Counted from the first letter of the stretch, positions 43,507 through 53,756 are shown. The stretch is 64,000 bases of DNA from Cohnella hashimotonis (GCF_030014955.1 NZ_JAGRPV010000002.1:62001-126000); one strand, 5' to 3'. Numbers and translations: made by a program. Notes: generated by a model not told the origin, from the letters alone.

Positions 43507-44892
43507 CTATCTTTGTTTGTTGATCTCGTCCCGCTTCTGGTCAAGCTTGGCCAGAAAATCGCGAACGTCCAGCTGCTGCTTGACGACAAGCTCGTTCATC
43601 GAGCTGATGTAATCGGACAGCTCCGACGGGTAGATGTTGTCCGGCCAGAAGATCGTCGCCGGTTCGCCGGCCCACTCCTGCTGCTTGACGACGTACGGGT
43701 CGTTCGTGAATTCGCCCGGGTCGACGTTCTTCAGGTTCAGCAGCTTGCCGTAGCCGTCTTTGAACCGTGCGATCTGCTCGTCCTTGCTCACGAGGAAAAG
43801 GATGAACTTCACCGCTTCCTCCGGATGCCTGGACGACTTCGAGACGACGAAGTCGGCGCCGGTGCCTCCGATGCCGCCGTTCTTCACGAGGGCATCGCTG
43901 CTGAAGTTCGGGATTTTCATCATGCCCAGATCGTCGCCGAGCGCGGCGCGGGCATCGTTGAGATAACCATAGCCGCCGAAAATCAGCGCCACTTTGCGGT
44001 TATAGAATTGCGTCTGCGGCTGGTCGTTGGTGACGAAGCCTTTCTTGTACAGCTGGACATAGCCTTGCATGACCTGGAGCAGCTTCGGGTTGTTGAAGTT
44101 CGTCTTGCCGTTGACGATATCGTTGATGCCGGACGTGCCGACCGTCTGGGCGAGCCAGTAGTCGAGGAAGTAGACGAAGTCGCCGTCCTGCTCGGAGCCG
44201 ATCGGCGTGACGCCGCTGTCCTTCAGCTTCTGCAGCATCGCCACGAAGTCGTCGTAGGTGGCCGGAGGGTTCTGCTCCGGATCGAGGCCCGCGGCCGCGA
44301 ACAGCTTCTTGTTGTACAAAATGCCGATCGTGCCGTCGCTGCCGTCGGGAACGCCGTAGATCGTGCCCGTATCCGCGAAGTTCTCGGTAACGGCGTTCCA
44401 GCCCGTCATCGCGTCGATATCGGACGGCTTCAGGTAGTCGTTCAGCGGCTGGATGAACGACTTCAAGTCCATCGTATAGTTGCCTGACCAAAGATTGGTC
44501 ACGTCGGGACCGTTGTTCGCGATGCCCGCCGTCTGGAATTTCGTCATCGCGTTCGTGCCGTCGGGAATGTCCTGGATGACGATCTCGACGTTCGGATTGG
44601 CGGCCTCATAGCGCGCGATCGCTTTGTAAATGTAGAAGTCTTCCTTTTTCTTTGTCTTGTCGTTCTCGTCGATCGTCGGGTAGGAAGTGTTCCAGAAAAC
44701 GAGCTTGGTCTTCTCTCCGGCGCTCGCGCCGGTCGAAGCGGACGGAGCCGAAGTGGTACCGCCGCTCGCGTTTGCGCCGCCAGTGCCGGCCGAGCTGTTC
44801 GAGCCGCTCGCGTCGTTGCTGCCGCAAGCGGCCAGCAGCGCGAGGCTTGCGGCCAGCAGCAGCGCCAGCGTCTTGCGTTGATTGCTGTGCAT
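43507..44892 (-). CDS. extracellular sugar-binding lipoprotein
   Basis: A 461-residue CUT1-type solute-binding protein. The lipobox is LLAAC (Cys near 23) after a typical signal, followed by a Ser/Gly/Ala linker. The mature domain has KLVFWNTSYPTIDENDKTKK, WSGNYTMDLKSFIQPLNDYL and YGVPDGSDGTIGILYNKKLF. It should bind an oligosaccharide and hand it to the two permeases. The ligand is unknown. Confidence 0.93.
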   Translation of the reverse strand: MHSNQRKTLALLLAASLALLAACGSNDASGSNSSAGTGGANASGGTTSAPSASTGASAGEKTKLVFWNTSYPTIDENDKTKKKEDFYIYKAIARYEAANPNVEIVIQDIPDGTNAMTKFQTAGIANNGPDVTNLWSGNYTMDLKSFIQPLNDYLKPSDIDAMTGWNAVTENFADTGTIYGVPDGSDGTIGILYNKKLFAAAGLDPEQNPPATYDDFVAMLQKLKDSGVTPIGSEQDGDFVYFLDYWLAQTVGTSGINDIVNGKTNFNNPKLLQVMQGYVQLYKKGFVTNDQPQTQFYNRKVALIFGGYGYLNDARAALGDDLGMMKIPNFSSDALVKNGGIGGTGADFVVSKSSRHPEEAVKFILFLVSKDEQIARFKDGYGKLLNLKNVDPGEFTNDPYVVKQQEWAGEPATIFWPDNIYPSELSDYISSMNELVVKQQLDVRDFLAKLDQKRDEINKQR

Positions 44893-44917
44893 GGTTCTGT
44901 TTTCGCCCCTTATTTAC

Positions 44918-47287
44918 TTATTGTTGTTGCTCCAGCATGCCGTAGTAGCGTCCCATCCAGTATGGGAGCAGGAACCACGTGCCGCTCAGCATCGAGCCGG
45001 AGGTATAGCTGACCGGATTGTATTGCGCTTTGGTATAGTCGACGTAATCGGTATTTAGGACGGTCGCGTTGGTGTAGTTGGAGAAAGCTGCGAACGGACT
45101 CGTATTGAACTTGTGGACATGCCGCTCGTCCGGCGGCAGCGGACGGTTCGTCGAGACGACGCCTTTGCGGTCTCCGCTGATCTTCGTATAGTCGCGATAG
45201 TTGAAGTACTGGACGAGAAGCGCATCGGCGCGCATGCTGTTGTTGACCGGGAAATTGACTTGCTGCTGCGGCATGCGGGAGAGGGCCCATGCGGCCGTAT
45301 CCAGCTCCGCGTCCGTCCGCTCCGGATACGTCTTCTGGTACAGATAGATGTAGAAGGGATTGTCCTCGTCCTTCATGTTCGCCCACCATTGATCGAACAC
45401 GCCGCGCAGCGTCGCCACCCGCTCGGAGTTCGGATCCTCGTTCATCTCGATGTCGATGAGCGGCAGGTACGCGATCGCGAACAGATTCTCGTCGGAGAAG
45501 TTGACGGCCAGTCTCCAGTTCCCGCTCGCATGGATGGCGCTGTTAATGTCCGGATAATCGTCGAAGTCGCTCGACAGCACGTTTTTCTTGCGTTCGATGT
45601 ATTGCTTCATGATGTCCACGTAGCCGATGCCGCTTGTCGCGTCGGAGTAGCTCGCGTCGTTGTTGTCGTAGCTGCCGCCGTCGGTGCGCGGCTCCCACAG
45701 CTTGCGGTAGACTTCGCGGAACAGCGCGTTGTCTTCGCTATAGTTCGCCGGATCGAGTGAGGTCAGGTAGATCGCCGTCTTGACGAAGCTCACGATCTCG
45801 TCCGCATTGACGTCGCTCTCGTACCCGCCTTCGTACTCGCCGGGCGGTACGCCTTCGGTGTTGACGGTGTAGTCGATCTGCGGAGCGAAATAGGTGGCGT
45901 TCCACCGCGCCCAGGTCGTCGGATTGCGGGTCGCGTCGATCATCGCGAAGCCGTGCGTCACGATGCCCTTGACGATCCGGTCGGCGAACTTGATCGCCAG
46001 CGCCTTCAGATGGGCGTCCTCTGCGCCGGTGCCGTCGAACAGATAGTTCGCCGCGAAGTACAGCAGCGCCATCTGTCCGTTCACCTCGTCGGAGGACGTG
46101 TCCGCCTTGTAGATGACTTTGTAGTCGTTCTGGTTGCCGCCGTAGAGCTCGGCGAGCGCCGGGTCGACGGCCTCGACGATCGGCGACTTCAGCCGCCAGG
46201 CGACGCTGCCGTCGCTTTTGCTTTTGATGACCGGGAAAATGCCTTTATCGCCGTAGTCGGACTCGTAGGTGCGGCCCGTGGCGGCCAGATACGCCGCCTT
46301 GGCTTCGGCGACGAGGGCCGGATCGGTAATTTCCAGCGTGTCTTTTTTCTGGGCGTCCGACGTGTCGACGGCAATGCCGTACACGTCGCCGTTCACGGAC
46401 GACTTTTTGAACCACAAGCCGTTCGGCTGCGCATCGCCCTCCATGATGTAGGAGCGGGCGATGAAGCCGTCGCCGCGTCCGGAGACTTGCGCGAGCAGCA
46501 TGACGGCCTTCGCCGCGCGCGTCGCGTCCGCCTTGGCCGCAGCCGTCTCGGCCGCGTCGCCCAGCTGCTTGGCGGTCAAATAGCGATAGATCTCGCCGAT
46601 CGCGTACTCGCTCGTCCACAAGCCGTCGTTGTCGTTGGTCGTCGGAGAACCGGCATACGTCTGGCCGCTGCGGGTGAACGCGACGTCCTCGCCGATCATG
46701 CCGTAGCGGTCGTTCACCGCTTTGGTCCACTGCTCGTACGTATCCGCCTTGTCCTTGAGCGAACGCATCGTCATCCGGATATGCACGATGCCCTTGCCGT
46801 TGCGTACCCAGACGCCGTGGTCGCCGTCCGCATACAAGCCGGAGACCTGATCGTCGCCGCCGTACAGGTAACGGGGGCCTGCCAGGTATTGCGCATAGTC
46901 CCGGCTGTCGCGTTCCTTGACGTTGATCCGCTGCAATCCTTTTTTCGTGCCGATCCACAGCGTATCGCCGTCCCGGGCGAACGCGGTCACGTTGTCCGTG
47001 CCGATCGCCTGGACGATCTCGAGTTGATCGGGAATCGCCAGGGATGCGTCCAGGCCGCTCAGCACGGCCGCTCGCTGCGTGTCGTTCAAGTCGGTCGTCG
47101 CATTGAATTCGTTCGAGCTGTAATAGTCCATCTGCTTCTGATACGTATCGCCGATGACTGCAGCCGTATAGGCTGCGGTCGGCGGCGGGCCGCCGCTGCC
47201 GGCGAGCGCCTGCAGCGGAGAGACCAGGGCGAACAGCAGAACTGCGGGAATGGCTTTTAAGCTTCCGGCGTACTTTTTCACGCGCAA
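44918..47287 (-). CDS. large secreted protein with propeller-like N-terminal module
   Basis: 789 residues with a signal peptide (AIPAVLLFALVSPLQALA). The start is TTG 47287, 9 bases after AGGAGG; the ATG at 47296 abuts that site. Residues about 75-155 hold two Reg_prop-like blades (DGDTLWIGTKKGLQRINV and DGDHGVWVRNGKGIVHIRM). The rest, about 165-789, is rich in Trp, Tyr and helical segments and recalls alpha/alpha-barrel glycan-active enzymes, but I find no firm catalytic motif. It lies between the SLH surface protein and the sugar-binding lipoprotein, so it probably processes or binds the polysaccharide this locus handles. I do not recognise the family. Confidence 0.8.
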   Translation of the reverse strand: MRVKKYAGSLKAIPAVLLFALVSPLQALAGSGGPPPTAAYTAAVIGDTYQKQMDYYSSNEFNATTDLNDTQRAAVLSGLDASLAIPDQLEIVQAIGTDNVTAFARDGDTLWIGTKKGLQRINVKERDSRDYAQYLAGPRYLYGGDDQVSGLYADGDHGVWVRNGKGIVHIRMTMRSLKDKADTYEQWTKAVNDRYGMIGEDVAFTRSGQTYAGSPTTNDNDGLWTSEYAIGEIYRYLTAKQLGDAAETAAAKADATRAAKAVMLLAQVSGRGDGFIARSYIMEGDAQPNGLWFKKSSVNGDVYGIAVDTSDAQKKDTLEITDPALVAEAKAAYLAATGRTYESDYGDKGIFPVIKSKSDGSVAWRLKSPIVEAVDPALAELYGGNQNDYKVIYKADTSSDEVNGQMALLYFAANYLFDGTGAEDAHLKALAIKFADRIVKGIVTHGFAMIDATRNPTTWARWNATYFAPQIDYTVNTEGVPPGEYEGGYESDVNADEIVSFVKTAIYLTSLDPANYSEDNALFREVYRKLWEPRTDGGSYDNNDASYSDATSGIGYVDIMKQYIERKKNVLSSDFDDYPDINSAIHASGNWRLAVNFSDENLFAIAYLPLIDIEMNEDPNSERVATLRGVFDQWWANMKDEDNPFYIYLYQKTYPERTDAELDTAAWALSRMPQQQVNFPVNNSMRADALLVQYFNYRDYTKISGDRKGVVSTNRPLPPDERHVHKFNTSPFAAFSNYTNATVLNTDYVDYTKAQYNPVSYTSGSMLSGTWFLLPYWMGRYYGMLEQQQ

Positions 47288-47315
47288 CGGATCCATCCTC
47301 CTGTCGGTTGAATGT

Positions 47316-50300
47316 TTATTGGTATCGAATGCTGGAGACGCCTTGGTCCGTCAGCACCCACAGCTCGCGATCGGAAGCCAGCAGCGCCCGGATCGTGCCC
47401 TTGAAGTACTTGCCTTCGGCATAGGTCTGCGCCGAGCCGGCGGCCGTCGTGTACACGTCGAACCGCTTGAGCGTCGTGCCCGAAGCTGTCCACATATACC
47501 CCGCCGCGTCGAAAAGGTTGACGCTGCCGCTCGTTCCGGCAAGAGCCAGCGCGGACGGCTGATAGCCGTACGTATAATCGACCGTCTTCGTGCCGGCCAG
47601 CACCTGCGCATACTCCCGCAGCGCTTGCGGCACCGTGGCGTCGGTCGTGTCGTAGAACTTGACGGTTCCGATCGGCAGCGTTTTTTGGAACGCCTGGTAG
47701 TGCTCGGCGATCTCGTCCGAGCCGAGTGCGCGCGAGTAAACCTTGACCTCGCCGATCGTGCCCTCGAAGTAGTGGATCACGTCGCCGTAAGCCTCGACAT
47801 CGCCGCCTATGATCAGGTCGTTGTCTTCGTTGATCGGCAGCGGCCCGGAAGTCGCGTTGCTGCCTGCGGCCGTCCCGTTGACGTAGAGCTTGATCGTGCC
47901 GCCGGCATAGTCGTGCGCCGCGTCGCCTTCGTAGACGGCGGTGAGATAGACGAGCTTGCCTTTGACATCGGCCATCGCGCCCGATTCCGCCGGGTCCTTG
48001 GAATTTTGGGTATCGAACACGAATTTGCGGTCTTCGGCCGAATAATAGAGGGCGTAGCCGCCATCCTCGTACGTGCCCAGGATGTGGTATTCGTCGTTGG
48101 ACAGATCGCTGTCCGGCGAGATCGAGACCGCGGCCTCGATGGTCAGAGCATCCTGCGTGAACAGGCTGCTGTTGTATCCGACCCGCGCCACCGAGCTCGG
48201 CTTGCCTCTCGATCCGGCGCCGTCCAGCACGAGCGCCTGCTTGCCGAACAGGGAGTCGCTTTGCACTTTGGCGTGGTTTTCCAGTATGGCATCGTTTTTG
48301 TTCAGCGTGCCGTCCTTGACGGTCGTGCCGGCTACGTTCGTAAAATCGATATTGAGCACATCCGGGGCGCTTGCGTCATATCCGGTTCCTGCGCTTGCCG
48401 TCTTGAACGTGGAGACGATCGGCGCGGATTCCTTCCCGTACGCGTCCCGCGCTTTAACGGATACCGTGTAGTCGGTATTCGGCTTCAGTCCCTTGGCCGC
48501 GAACGTATGGGTCGAGGTCTCGTCGTACGGCGAGATGACTGACGGCGCGCCGATGAGCTTGCCGTTGACCGTGACAATATACGAATCGACCTTGGTGTCG
48601 TCCGTCGCCTTGGGCCAGTTGAATGTCGCGGAGGAGGCGCCGACGGCAGAGACATTCAGTTTGGCGCCGGCGGCAAACGCGGGCGCTGCCGTATCCGTCG
48701 TATATTTCTTCGCGGATTGAATCGGGGAGGCCAGATCGATCGCGTACGGCGTGCCGATGACCGCGCCCTGCTTGTCCAATTCTCTTCGCTCGATGACGAC
48801 CTTGTCGTCGTAAACTTTGACCAGCAATCCCTGGGATACGGTCTTATCCAGGTAAATGTCGCTGTCGTTGCTGTAGCCGCCGGCTTGAACGAAGGCGGTG
48901 GAGCCGTCGTTGACGCGAATGAACCCGTCGTCCGCATTGATCGTGTTCGGGTGATCCAGCGTATAATGCGTGTGGCCGGTAAAGAGCATGGCGTTCGGGT
49001 AGGCGGCCATGACGGCTTTGAACTTGGCGTACTCGGCCGGATTGTTCCATCCCGCGCCTTCGCTGCCGTAAGTGGTGTTTTTGTACGGATAATGCATCAG
49101 GACGAAGACCGGTTTTTTAGGGTCCGCCGAATTTCCCTTTTCGTCCGTCGCGATCTCCTTTTTGAGCCAGGCGTACTTGGCGTCCGACATTGCGCTCCGG
49201 TCGTGGTCGACGACGATGAAGTGGTAGCCCTTGACCCACGTATCGTAAAAGACGCCGGCGTTTTCCGTAGCCTTGTCGACGTTCTCCGCGGCATAGCCGT
49301 CCGCGTCCATGCCGGTCTCCTCGTAAAAGCGTTTGGCCGCGGCGTACTTGTCGCCGCCGAGCTCGTCGCCCGCCGCATAATACTCGTGATTGCCGGGGAC
49401 GATGATCGGCTTGGCGCCTTTAAGCTTGTTCGCTTCCAGGATGCTCATCGCGCTGTCGTATTGGGCAATCGTGCCCGCGTCCGTCATGTCGCCGTCGACG
49501 ACGAGCGCGTCGTAGCTGCCGAGCGACCGGTACACCTGGAGCGCCTGCTCGAACTTGGCGGCGGCGTCCACGGATACGTCCTCGATCCCGACATGCGTAT
49601 CGCTCACGACGGGGAACGTCAGAAACGGCTCGCCGTCCGGGTTATTGCCGCCGTTCGATCCCCCGTTGTTGCCTGAGCCGCCGGACGTCGACCCGCCGTT
49701 CCCCGGCGTCGAACCGCCCGGATTCGAACCGTTGTTCGTTCCTTTCTCCATCCTGGCTTTTTCCAGCAGGACGACCGCTTCTGCTCGGGTGAGGGAGGCG
49801 AGGGGCTTGAACGAGCCGTCGGCATAGCCGCCGATGAGACGAAGGTTGACAAGGGCGCCTACGGCCCCGCGGCTCCAAGCGGCGATGGAGGCTTTGTCCG
49901 TGAACGGAAGCGCGACGCTCGCGCCCGAGACGGTGTCCAGTCCGAAAATGCGGGCGAGCATGACCGCCGCTTCCTGTCGGCTGACCGTTTTTTTGCTGCG
50001 AATCGTGCCGTCCTCGTAGCCCGAGATGTAGCCGGCCTTGACCGCGATTCGGACATCCTTGTATTCCCAATTGGCCGGAGACAAGTCGGTGAAGCTCGCT
50101 TCGCCCGCATCGGCGTAGCCGAGCGCCCGATTCGCCAGCGCCATCCATTCCGCCCGGCTGACCGGGCGGTTCGGCTCCAGCTTGCCGCTTGCGTCCCCTT
50201 TCAGCAGACCGCTCTGAACCCAGCTTTCCAGCGTGCTCTCCGCCCAGTTGCCCTTGATGTCGGAGGCTTGCGCAGGGCTTGCCAGCGCGGCGCCCAGCGG

Positions 50301-50381
50301 TCCCGCCCCGATCAGGGCGACCATCAGGGCCGCTGCCGCGAGACGGCGAACCGGCCGCGCGGCGGTATTGCCGACTGTCAT
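47316..50381 (-). CDS. SLH-anchored metallophosphatase with FN3, LamG-like and propeller modules
   Basis: A 1021-residue surface protein. Order: signal peptide (about 1-40); three SLH repeats (about 40-210) for cell-wall attachment; a Gly/Asn/Ser linker; a calcineurin-like metallophosphatase (about 255-560) with VSDTHVG, GDMTD, GNHEYY, LMHYPY and GHTHYTLDH; a fibronectin III domain (about 600-685); a LamG/concanavalin-like domain (about 715-910); and a C-terminal two-blade module (YMWTASGTTLKRFDVYTT, ELWVLTDQGVSSIRYQ). ATG 50381 is preceded by GGGAGG at 7 bases; ATG 50387 is too close. It may dephosphorylate an extracellular glycan or nucleotide. It is first in the locus downstream of the two-component genes. 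Confidence 0.9.
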   Translation of the reverse strand: MTVGNTAARPVRRLAAAALMVALIGAGPLGAALASPAQASDIKGNWAESTLESWVQSGLLKGDASGKLEPNRPVSRAEWMALANRALGYADAGEASFTDLSPANWEYKDVRIAVKAGYISGYEDGTIRSKKTVSRQEAAVMLARIFGLDTVSGASVALPFTDKASIAAWSRGAVGALVNLRLIGGYADGSFKPLASLTRAEAVVLLEKARMEKGTNNGSNPGGSTPGNGGSTSGGSGNNGGSNGGNNPDGEPFLTFPVVSDTHVGIEDVSVDAAAKFEQALQVYRSLGSYDALVVDGDMTDAGTIAQYDSAMSILEANKLKGAKPIIVPGNHEYYAAGDELGGDKYAAAKRFYEETGMDADGYAAENVDKATENAGVFYDTWVKGYHFIVVDHDRSAMSDAKYAWLKKEIATDEKGNSADPKKPVFVLMHYPYKNTTYGSEGAGWNNPAEYAKFKAVMAAYPNAMLFTGHTHYTLDHPNTINADDGFIRVNDGSTAFVQAGGYSNDSDIYLDKTVSQGLLVKVYDDKVVIERRELDKQGAVIGTPYAIDLASPIQSAKKYTTDTAAPAFAAGAKLNVSAVGASSATFNWPKATDDTKVDSYIVTVNGKLIGAPSVISPYDETSTHTFAAKGLKPNTDYTVSVKARDAYGKESAPIVSTFKTASAGTGYDASAPDVLNIDFTNVAGTTVKDGTLNKNDAILENHAKVQSDSLFGKQALVLDGAGSRGKPSSVARVGYNSSLFTQDALTIEAAVSISPDSDLSNDEYHILGTYEDGGYALYYSAEDRKFVFDTQNSKDPAESGAMADVKGKLVYLTAVYEGDAAHDYAGGTIKLYVNGTAAGSNATSGPLPINEDNDLIIGGDVEAYGDVIHYFEGTIGEVKVYSRALGSDEIAEHYQAFQKTLPIGTVKFYDTTDATVPQALREYAQVLAGTKTVDYTYGYQPSALALAGTSGSVNLFDAAGYMWTASGTTLKRFDVYTTAAGSAQTYAEGKYFKGTIRALLASDRELWVLTDQGVSSIRYQ

Positions 50382-50575
50382 ATCCATTCCTCCCGCATTG
50401 ATGATATTTTGCTATCTTCATCATAGGAGGCAGGGCGCCTTTCGAGGACTACAGCATATGACGATGTCGTTTATCTTCGGCGCGCGTCCGATCGCCGCGC
50501 ATCAAGCGCCTGTAAGGCGAATGTTAACGGGGGATTAATGAGAAGCGGGCCGTTTATCCGGACATGCCTTTTCGT

Positions 50576-51736
50576 TTATCCTTTGAGGTAGCGGGAGGGA
50601 GAAGCGCCGCGCGCTTTTTTGAACATGCGGGTGAACGAGCTCAGGTTCAGATAACCGAGCTTGTCGGAGATTTCGGTCAGGCTTTTCCCGTTTCTCATCA
50701 TGACGATGGCTTGCTCCGTTTTCTCGTGCACGACGAACTCGGTGAAGCTCATGCTGCTGACTTCCTTGAACAGTCTGCTTAAGTAACTGCTGTTGATGTA
50801 AAAGGCGTTCGCGATCTCCTGCAGCGTGATGTCCCGGTCCAGGTGGGTCTTGATATATTGCTTGATCAGCAAGACGATCTTGGCTTTGTCGCCGTCCGAG
50901 TTCGTCAGCGCGAGCGCTTGTTCCAGCCGTTCCAGCTCCGCGGCGAGCAGCTCCGTGGCATCTTCAAGCCGTTCGGACGCATAGATCCGGTCGACGAGCA
51001 GATGATCCGCCGCCTGTTGGCCGGCCAGCAGCTCGTCGCAGGCGGACCAGGAGCGGAACAGGAGCTCGGTCATCATGTTTTTGACGACATGGGGATGCGC
51101 CAACGGCGGCTCGCGAAGCGCCTGCCCGAGCTCCCGGAGCTGCCGCCTGGCGTCGGCGAAGCGCAGCGACTCCAGGCTGGTGGCAAGCGGCTTGCGCAAC
51201 TTCAGCGCCGTCTCCGGCAGTACCTCAAGCGGCGCCGCCGCGCGCGCTCCCTCCGGCGCGCCGTAAAACCCGCGCTCCTCCGCTTCCCGCGCGGAGGCCG
51301 CATCCGGCGCAGGCGCTTCGATCGCGGTCCGTCCCGCAAGCGCGGCGGCGGCTTCCTTTTCACGCGCCAGGTCGAGCGCCAGGCTTTGCAGAATCCCGCA
51401 TAGCTCGTCCATGTCCAGCGTGGACTTCAGGATGAAGTCGTGCACCTGAAGCTGGATCGCTTCCCGCAAATACTTCATGTCCTGATGGCACGTCAGCATG
51501 ACGAACCGGGCGTCCGCCCGCTTTCCTTTGGCGTAGCGCACGAACTGAAGGCCGTCCATCTTCGGCATCTCGATGTCCACCAGCACGATATCGGGCAGAT
51601 GGCGCTTGAACTGCTCGTAGGCTTCTTCTCCGTCCTGCGCCTCGCAGACGAGATCCATGCCGAGCTTGGCCCACGGGATCGTTTTGCGCAGGCCGAGCCT
51701 GACCAGGATTTCGTCTTCGGCGATCATGACTTTCAT
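50576..51736 (-). CDS. YesN-type AraC response regulator
   Basis: 386 residues: a receiver domain with the phosphoacceptor Asp54 (VLVDIEMPKMDG), a variable middle, and a C-terminal AraC DNA-binding domain (DITLQEIANAFYINSSYLSR and a second helix pair ending in FTRMFKKARGASPSRYLKG). It starts within the kinase stop (ATGA), with GGAGGG 9 bases upstream. It probably activates the sugar locus downstream, as YesN-type regulators do. Confidence 0.94.
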   Translation of the reverse strand: MKVMIAEDEILVRLGLRKTIPWAKLGMDLVCEAQDGEEAYEQFKRHLPDIVLVDIEMPKMDGLQFVRYAKGKRADARFVMLTCHQDMKYLREAIQLQVHDFILKSTLDMDELCGILQSLALDLAREKEAAAALAGRTAIEAPAPDAASAREAEERGFYGAPEGARAAAPLEVLPETALKLRKPLATSLESLRFADARRQLRELGQALREPPLAHPHVVKNMMTELLFRSWSACDELLAGQQAADHLLVDRIYASERLEDATELLAAELERLEQALALTNSDGDKAKIVLLIKQYIKTHLDRDITLQEIANAFYINSSYLSRLFKEVSSMSFTEFVVHEKTEQAIVMMRNGKSLTEISDKLGYLNLSSFTRMFKKARGASPSRYLKG

Positions 51737-53553
51737 GACGGCATTCCCTCCATCTTTTGCTCGGCCGGCCGATAGGGCAGGGAGAGCTTCACTTTTGTGT
51801 ATGCGCCGGGCGCGCTGTCGATCTCAAGGCCATATGGCGAACCGTATTCCAGCCGCAGCCGCTGCCGCAGGTTGGCGAGGCTCAGCCCACCCGGAGCCCC
51901 GCGCCCGCTGCGCCGTCCCGAGCCGGCGGGCCCTAAGAGAGCTGCGGGGGCGATGCCTTTGCCGTTGTCCGCGACGGTGAGCGCCAGGTCGCCTCCGCGG
52001 GCGCGCGCCTCGATCCGCAGCAGCGTCTCGCCTTCGAACGGTGCGGCAAACCCGTGCACGATCGCATTTTCTACGAGCGGTTGCACCGTAAACTTGGGGA
52101 TCTCCGCGCGCAGCGCGGCCGCGTCGACGTCCAGCTCGACGCGATACGTCCGCATGGCGCGGATCTCCTGAAATTTAACGAAGCTCATCGCGTATTCGAT
52201 CTCTTCCTCGAGCGTGCTGTACAGCACGTCGGTGTTGCGCAGCGTATAGTCGAGCATCCGCGTCAGGGAGAGGAGCGCTTCGGCCATCGTCGGGTCGCCG
52301 CGCAGCATCGCCATGAACCGCAGCGCGTTCAGCGAGTTGTGCCAGAAGTGGGGGCGCATCTGCTCCTGCAGCCGCTGCAGCTCCAGCATCCGTTTTTCCG
52401 TTTCGCCGCGCCGGATCGTCTCGACCTGCTCCTGGATTTTCCCGAGAAACCGGTGAATGCCGCTGTTCAGCGTCTCGATCTCCTTGAAGCCGCTGTAGCG
52501 ATAATTGTCCGGCAGCATGCCTTTGCCGTTCGAGTCCTCTACGATTCGGGACAGCCGGCGGATGGGCATCGTCACCTTCCTGTGCAGGACGGCGAAGAAG
52601 ACGGCGATGAACAGGATCGAGACGCCAGTCGTGAGTGCCGTGATGCGCCAGGTGCTGACGCTGCTCGCATGGAGCGCGCTCGGCGGGAGGAGCGAAGCCA
52701 TCGTCCAGGGCGTCGAGGCGACCTGCATATACAGCAGGCGATAGGGTCTTCCCGAAAGGCGGATGTCGAGGGCTCCTTCGTCCGCGCGGGCGTCCTTGAT
52801 CGTTCGATAGATGGCGAGAAGATGAGCGGACCAGTCCGAGATATCGCCCGTCAGCCGCTCGCTGTGGAAGAGCATCGTCTCCTCGTCGCCGGAGAACAGG
52901 AAGATCGGATTGTCCGCATTGATCTGCGCCCGATCCAGCATTCGTTCGATGAGCGTGCCGTTCAGCTCGATCACGAGCAGGCCGAGCGAACGATTGTTTT
53001 GAATCATGTTTTTGCTGACGTACAGGGCGGCTTCGGCATGCGAGGCGATATGGTAGTCGGAAGAGACGTTCCAGTGTAAAAAGTTGTTGTCGATGGCAAC
53101 GCGGTTTTCGAACCAGGGGAAGTCCGATACGGTGCGAAGGAGCCGTTGTTCCTCTTCCGTGTTCACCGCGGGATAGGCGTAGACGCGCTGCCGGCTGTCG
53201 AACACTTGAATGTTGACGGGCAGCCGGAGATGATAATATTCCGCGAACGCGCTTAGCTGCCGCTCCGTTTGCGGCTTCGCGCCGGACTGCAGCGATTCGA
53301 TCAGCGCCGGATGGTTCGACAGCGTCCGGGCGAAGTCGTCGATATAATTCAGGTAGTTGGACAAGTTGACCGATACCGAATCCATATTCTCGGCGATCAG
53401 CCGGGCGTACTGATCTTCGATCGTCCTGGTCGACTGCCTGCTGACGATATAGCCTTGCAATGAAGTCAGGCACAGCAGGAGCAGCGAGATCAGGATGAAG
53501 AGCAGCAGCTTCCAGCTGGCGAAGAGGGAGCGAATTCCGTGTCTCCAGTTCAT
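51733..53553 (-). CDS. YesM-type sensor histidine kinase
   Basis: 606 residues: membrane helix (LLLFILISLLLLCLTSL), an extracellular sensor domain of about 250 residues, a second helix (ALTTGVSILFIAVFFAVL), HAMP, His_kinase (phosphoacceptor in QMRPHFWHNSLNALRFM, near residue 400) and an HATPase domain (QPLVENAIVHGF, VADNGKGI). The usual LYN after PHF reads WHN here, a mild variation. It should sense an extracellular sugar or envelope signal and phosphorylate the YesN-type partner. Confidence 0.94.
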   Translation of the reverse strand: MNWRHGIRSLFASWKLLLFILISLLLLCLTSLQGYIVSRQSTRTIEDQYARLIAENMDSVSVNLSNYLNYIDDFARTLSNHPALIESLQSGAKPQTERQLSAFAEYYHLRLPVNIQVFDSRQRVYAYPAVNTEEEQRLLRTVSDFPWFENRVAIDNNFLHWNVSSDYHIASHAEAALYVSKNMIQNNRSLGLLVIELNGTLIERMLDRAQINADNPIFLFSGDEETMLFHSERLTGDISDWSAHLLAIYRTIKDARADEGALDIRLSGRPYRLLYMQVASTPWTMASLLPPSALHASSVSTWRITALTTGVSILFIAVFFAVLHRKVTMPIRRLSRIVEDSNGKGMLPDNYRYSGFKEIETLNSGIHRFLGKIQEQVETIRRGETEKRMLELQRLQEQMRPHFWHNSLNALRFMAMLRGDPTMAEALLSLTRMLDYTLRNTDVLYSTLEEEIEYAMSFVKFQEIRAMRTYRVELDVDAAALRAEIPKFTVQPLVENAIVHGFAAPFEGETLLRIEARARGGDLALTVADNGKGIAPAALLGPAGSGRRSGRGAPGGLSLANLRQRLRLEYGSPYGLEIDSAPGAYTKVKLSLPYRPAEQKMEGMPS

Positions 53554-53756
53554 GGCGCGTTCTCCCCGTGTCCGTATTTAAAGCTGGCGGCTAGCGGCTT
53601 CATTATAGGAGACGAATATTATCGCAATGTTTTCGGGCGTTTTTGGCGAGCGGGCAGTCCAGTCATTGGCGCAGTGAATGATTTGTAAAAGAGAGCCGGC
53701 GGTGGCGCCGGGCTTGGGGGCTGTAAGCGCAAAAAGTGAGCTTGGAGCGGCGCATA

